34,382 nt of DNA from an uncultured Collinsella sp. (GTDB lineage: Bacteria; Actinomycetota; Coriobacteriia; Coriobacteriales; Coriobacteriaceae), in NCBI GenBank assembly GCA_900542965.1, contig UQPY01000021.1:1-34382 (forward strand), written 5' to 3'. Of this stretch, positions 30,913 through 34,382 are shown piece by piece. Numbering within the stretch: position 1 is the first letter of the stretch; every line of letters begins with the position of its first letter. A program made the position numbers and the translations under genes. Under the pieces are notes generated by a model. The model was not told where the DNA came from and ran no database searches. It saw only the letters and a program-made list of their open reading frames with translations.

Positions 30913-31761
30913 TCATTTTCCGAGCCAATTTTTGAACCACCACTCCATGGAGCGGCTCATCTCGGCCATAAAGGGACTCGTGTGCTTGCGGGTATAGATG
31001 TCCACGACGCGCTCCCCCACCACGCGGGCATGCGGACGGAACATCGCGTCCATCTCGGCCACCTGCGCGTCCATGGTCGCGGCATCGGCGCGGCAGTAGC
31101 GCTCCTCGTGCACCAGGTTCACCACGGGATGCGCAATGGCCGGACGCTCCTTACGAGGCGTGCCGATGATGAGCATCGACAGCGGCATGGTATAGGGCGG
31201 CAAGTCCAGCAGCCCGGCAACTTCCTCGGCATTCTCGATAACATCGCCGATGTAGCAGCTCCCCAGCCCCAGGGCCTCGGCGGCGACCACGGCGTTTTGC
31301 GCGGCGATCACGGCGTCCTGGGCCGCGATGGCAAAGTCGCCCAAACCCGGCGCGCGGCGGGGCGCCTTACCCGTGCGCTCGACAAACTCGGGCTCAAAGC
31401 AGCCCACGTGCTCAAACAGATCGATCCACTTGGCATAATCGACCACAAATATTAGTGCCCAGGGCGCCTTGGCGATCATGGGCTGGTGGTCGCACAGGTC
31501 GGCCAGACGATCCAGCGTAGCCTGCTCGCGAATGCTCACGATGGAATACATCATCATGGCGCCTGCCGACGGCGCACGGCTCGCCGCATGCAGAATCGCC
31601 GCCCGCCGCTCGTCGGTCACCGCCACGGGACGATCGTCGTCATCACGCGCGAAGGCACGCGTGGAGGAACGGTGCTCCAACGTGTCCAGCACCGCATTGC
31701 CCGTGGTCTCGACCGGATAGCCACACGTATCCACAGCCTTGGTGCAAACCTGCTCGTTCAT
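30913..31761 (-). CDS. Nitroreductase family oxidoreductase
   Basis: FMN-dependent NAD(P)H oxidoreductase of the nitroreductase superfamily, 282 aa. The FMN-binding start is HRSSTRAF (30-37), with RAPSAGAMMMYS (62-73) and the later GLGSCYIGDV contact region. It is longer than the usual ~200 aa because of an N-terminal ~20 residues and a C-terminal extension of about 70 residues rich in charged and aromatic residues. GCGAGGATGAGG precedes the ATG. It is monocistronic and upstream of the kup locus in the same direction; its substrate may be a nitro compound, quinone or flavin, not resolvable from sequence. Confidence 0.9.
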   Translation of the reverse strand: MNEQVCTKAVDTCGYPVETTGNAVLDTLEHRSSTRAFARDDDDRPVAVTDERRAAILHAASRAPSAGAMMMYSIVSIREQATLDRLADLCDHQPMIAKAPWALIFVVDYAKWIDLFEHVGCFEPEFVERTGKAPRRAPGLGDFAIAAQDAVIAAQNAVVAAEALGLGSCYIGDVIENAEEVAGLLDLPPYTMPLSMLIIGTPRKERPAIAHPVVNLVHEERYCRADAATMDAQVAEMDAMFRPHARVVGERVVDIYTRKHTSPFMAEMSRSMEWWFKNWLGK

Positions 31762-31975
31762 CGCCTCATCCTCGCTAATTCTTTAAGAAGCCTTTACGTT
31801 TCCGTGTAATTCCCGTCCATTATCGCGCAGGTCGCCACTACATTGAGCCACACCGCCGCACATGCGCGTTAATATGGCTGGTTGTTGTGCGCAGCCCGCA
31901 AATGCAGCGCATATTTAGGTAACAATCGGGTAAACCCCCGCTTTCGTAGGTTTTAAGTTTGTGAGGAGTCTCAGC

Positions 31976-34276
31976 ATGTTCGCTGCCGCCATCTCGCTCG
32001 TCGGTCTTGCGGCGACCGTCTACCTTGTTTTGCGCGAGGCCAAGGCCATTCGCGCTCAGTCGGGCACCGTTGCCAAAAGCGCTCTTGGGTGGAGCGTCGC
32101 CTTCGGCCTGTTCCAGCTCTTTTTGACCATTTGGGGCGCCATTGGCCTCGTCGCCCAAAACGAGCCGCTCGCCTTTGTGATGCTCATCCTGACCAATGCC
32201 ATCCTCACCGGCTGCGCTTGGGCCAGTATCGCCCGCGACCGCATCGCCCCGCGCGTCTTTGCGTTCGCCTCGGCCGATGCGCCCACCCCCACCGGCAAGC
32301 TCGCTCGTTTGCGCGGCGCCTTTGTGGGCAAACCGCTCGTCGCCGCCGTCCTGTGCCTGCTGCTCGCCGGCGTCTTTGCGCTGCTGGGCATGGAGGTCTC
32401 GTCCAACCACGACTTTACCTGGGTCTACCCCCTGTGCATCCTGCTCGAGTGGGCCATCATCACCACGCTCATGGTCGGCCTGTTCTTCCTGTTCCAGCGC
32501 CACGGCGCAGCTCCCGCGGTCCTGGCCTTTGCCCTCTTTGTCCTGGGCATTGCCGAGTTCTTCGTCATCACGTTTAAATCCATGCCCATCCAGCCGGGCG
32601 ACCTTTCGGCCATCTCCACCGCCGCCGCGGTCGCCGGCACCGGCTACACCTTCTCCATCTCGCTGTTCTGCGTGCTGTCCATGGGCTTTACCGCCATCGC
32701 TATGCTGCTGTGCGAGTACGCCGGCCTGGTGGCACCGCACCGTCAGAAGGGCGCCGCCAACGCCAAGCGCATGCTGCTCACCAATCTGCTCGTCGCCGTG
32801 CTGTGCCTGGGCGGCGTGACCGCGCACGTCACGCTCATCGACTACTACAACACCCTCGGCATCACCGTCTATACCTGGCGCCCGCTCGAGAGCTACTGGC
32901 GCGAGGGCTACCTGCCCGCCTTTATTAGTGCAGCGCAGTCCATCAAGCCGCCCAAACCCGCCGACTACTCCGTCGACGATGCCAAGGCCACGCTCAAAAA
33001 GTACGCCAAGGCCTACGACAAGTCCGACGCAGCCAAGAGTGACGAGCGCACCGCCGCAAAGGAGCAGTTCGACAGCGAGAAGCCCACGGTCATCGCCATC
33101 ATGAACGAGACCTTCTCGGATCTGTCGATCTATCAGAACATGCGCGCCGGCTACGAGGGCCCGCAGTACTTTAAGAGCCTGTCCAACTGCCTCAGCCGCG
33201 GCAAGCTCTACGTGAGCGCCTACGGCGGCGGCACCGCCAATACCGAGTTTGAGTTTATGACCGGCAACTCCATGGCCAACCTGGGCTCGGGCGTGTACCC
33301 CTACACCATCTACAACATGGAAACGACCGGGAACCTGGCAGAGCAGTTCAAATCGCTCGGCTATTCCACCACGGCTATGCACCCCAATCACGCAACCAAC
33401 TGGAACCGCGAGAACGTCTACAAGGACTTTGGCTTTGACCAGTTCCTGTCCATCAACGATTTCCAGGGAGCCGACACCTTGCGCGGCATGGTGACCGACC
33501 AGGCTACCTACGACAAGATTCTTGAGCTGCTCGACCAGAACGCCGATCCGCAGTTTATCTTCGACGTGACCATGCAGAACCACTCGGGCTACGATACGGG
33601 TCTGCTGCCGGTCGATAAGCAGATGCACCTGAATATCGACACGACCGATCTGGACGCCAAGACCGTCGAGGACGGCACGCTCTCCGATGTCGACGAGTAT
33701 GTCTCGTGCATCGAGCAGTCCGACCAGGCGCTTCGCTACTTCCTAAACGCCCTGAGCAAGCTCGACCGTAAGGTAGTCGTGGTGTTCTGGGGCGACCACC
33801 AGCCGTTCTTCCCGTCCAAGTTCAACGACAAGTGGTTTACCGGCGAAGACGACGCCACGCACCAGGAACGTCTGTGGCAGACCGACTACATCATCTGGGC
33901 CAACTACGACGTTGCCGGCTGCGACCAGACGAGCGAGGTCGACGACCTGTCCACCAACTACCTGTCCACGCAGCTTATGCAGCTGATCGGCGCACCGCTG
34001 ACCGACTACCAGAAAGCGCACATGACGCTGCGCGAGTCGCTGCCCGCCATCAACTCGGTGGGCTACGAGGACGCCAGCCTGCGCTGGGCGCTTTCCTCCA
34101 ACGTCACCGGTGACGATGCCGCCGCCGCAGCCGCCACCAAGGCGCGCGAAGATTACGCCAAGATGCAGTACTACGAGATGTTCCGCGACGGCAAGAACGT
34201 GTACACCGAGCACTTCCAGACCGAGGCCAACGAGACCGACCCCAACCTGGCACCGGGCACGACCAAGATCAAGTAG
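31976..34276 (+). CDS. LTA-synthase-like membrane sulfatase
   Basis: Polytopic membrane protein of the LtaS/MdoB (alkaline-phosphatase superfamily) group, 766 aa, which would transfer phosphoglycerol or a similar headgroup to a cell-surface polymer. Hydrophobic helices occupy about 1-300; the extracellular catalytic domain (about 370-690) has TVIAIMNETFSD with the metal ligand Glu, nucleophile Thr420 in YGGGTANTEFEF, and FWGDHQPFF (604-612) with Asp/His ligands. GAGGAG (31963-31968) lies 7 nt before the ATG at 31976; a GTG at 31961 overlaps the ribosome site. The upstream 214-bp gap has no confident promoter. It is divergent from the nitroreductase gene. Whether the product is lipoteichoic acid or another glycopolymer is unknown. 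Confidence 0.92.
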   Translation: MFAAAISLVGLAATVYLVLREAKAIRAQSGTVAKSALGWSVAFGLFQLFLTIWGAIGLVAQNEPLAFVMLILTNAILTGCAWASIARDRIAPRVFAFASADAPTPTGKLARLRGAFVGKPLVAAVLCLLLAGVFALLGMEVSSNHDFTWVYPLCILLEWAIITTLMVGLFFLFQRHGAAPAVLAFALFVLGIAEFFVITFKSMPIQPGDLSAISTAAAVAGTGYTFSISLFCVLSMGFTAIAMLLCEYAGLVAPHRQKGAANAKRMLLTNLLVAVLCLGGVTAHVTLIDYYNTLGITVYTWRPLESYWREGYLPAFISAAQSIKPPKPADYSVDDAKATLKKYAKAYDKSDAAKSDERTAAKEQFDSEKPTVIAIMNETFSDLSIYQNMRAGYEGPQYFKSLSNCLSRGKLYVSAYGGGTANTEFEFMTGNSMANLGSGVYPYTIYNMETTGNLAEQFKSLGYSTTAMHPNHATNWNRENVYKDFGFDQFLSINDFQGADTLRGMVTDQATYDKILELLDQNADPQFIFDVTMQNHSGYDTGLLPVDKQMHLNIDTTDLDAKTVEDGTLSDVDEYVSCIEQSDQALRYFLNALSKLDRKVVVVFWGDHQPFFPSKFNDKWFTGEDDATHQERLWQTDYIIWANYDVAGCDQTSEVDDLSTNYLSTQLMQLIGAPLTDYQKAHMTLRESLPAINSVGYEDASLRWALSSNVTGDDAAAAAATKAREDYAKMQYYEMFRDGKNVYTEHFQTEANETDPNLAPGTTKIK

Positions 34277-34351
34277 CGGGTCGCTCATAACTGGTTCGTC
34301 TGCCCGGCGGCGCGGAACGTAAGGTTCCCTGCTCGGACAGTCCTGCTCGCA

Positions 34352-34376
34352 CGGAGAGCACATTAAGTGCTCTCCG
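34352..34376 (+). repeat. Hairpin at window end
   Basis: CGGAGAGCAC (34352-34361) and GTGCTCTCCG (34367-34376) pair perfectly with an ATTAA loop. It is preceded by a smaller GGAAC/GTTCC hairpin near 34315-34328. No U-tract is visible before the window ends, so it may be a terminator for the upstream gene, a repeat, or an RNA. Confidence 0.6.
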
Positions 34377-34382
34377 GCTCGT

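Noticed and set aside
31838..33628. About 600-codon minus-strand open frame
   Set aside because: It is antisense to the LTA-synthase-like gene, whose motifs are unambiguous.

Overview
The window is about 34 kb of high-GC bacterial chromosome that looks like a gut Coriobacteriia genome, most likely Collinsella or a close relative (Actinomycetota). That assignment is an inference from GC content, codon use, gene families and the many intergenic hairpin repeats; no rRNA marker is present. Bases 1-44 are not genomic: they read as the end of the Illumina P5 primer, an 8-base index and the Nextera read-1/mosaic-end adapter. The window therefore begins at a contig end, and the first gene is cut there.

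Layout: (1) 45-4302, minus strand: an amino-acid ABC importer (binding lipoprotein, long permease, ATPase) followed by an M20 peptidase. (2) 4492-7879: an aldose-1-epimerase-like gene, an orphan acidic membrane protein and an MFS exporter. (3) 8075-11444: two AAA/DUF4143 ATPases on opposite strands flanking a low-molecular-weight tyrosine phosphatase; each ATPase gene is preceded by a three-copy array of sites with an exact 33-bp pitch. (4) 11628-12774: pyridoxamine kinase and a TIGR04076 protein, with 8-nt overlap. (5) 12775-13321: a gene-free block of stacked hairpins ending in a good sigma70 promoter. (6) 13322-17547: MarR regulator plus a heterodimeric ABC exporter, also joined by 8-nt overlaps. 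(7) 17728-25919: a membrane GGDEF protein, Tex, a transaldolase, a Cof-type HAD phosphatase and an RlmKL-like rRNA methyltransferase whose N-terminal catalytic motifs look eroded. (8) 26015-30753, minus: a potassium locus with Kup, a small membrane protein, a short KdpD and KdpE. (9) 30913-34276: nitroreductase and an LTA-synthase-like membrane sulfatase.

The most unusual content is between the genes. A 33-bp palindromic element (arms TGTGACAAAGGGAC / GTCCCTTTGTCACA) occurs six times; five copies lie 0-11 bp after the stop codon of a minus-strand gene. Large inverted repeats with unrelated sequences (arms 20-48 nt) fill the gaps at 9971, 18944, 21344 and 25925. The two DUF4143 genes have unrelated site sequences but the same 33-bp geometry relative to candidate promoters, which is the best candidate here for an undescribed regulatory arrangement.
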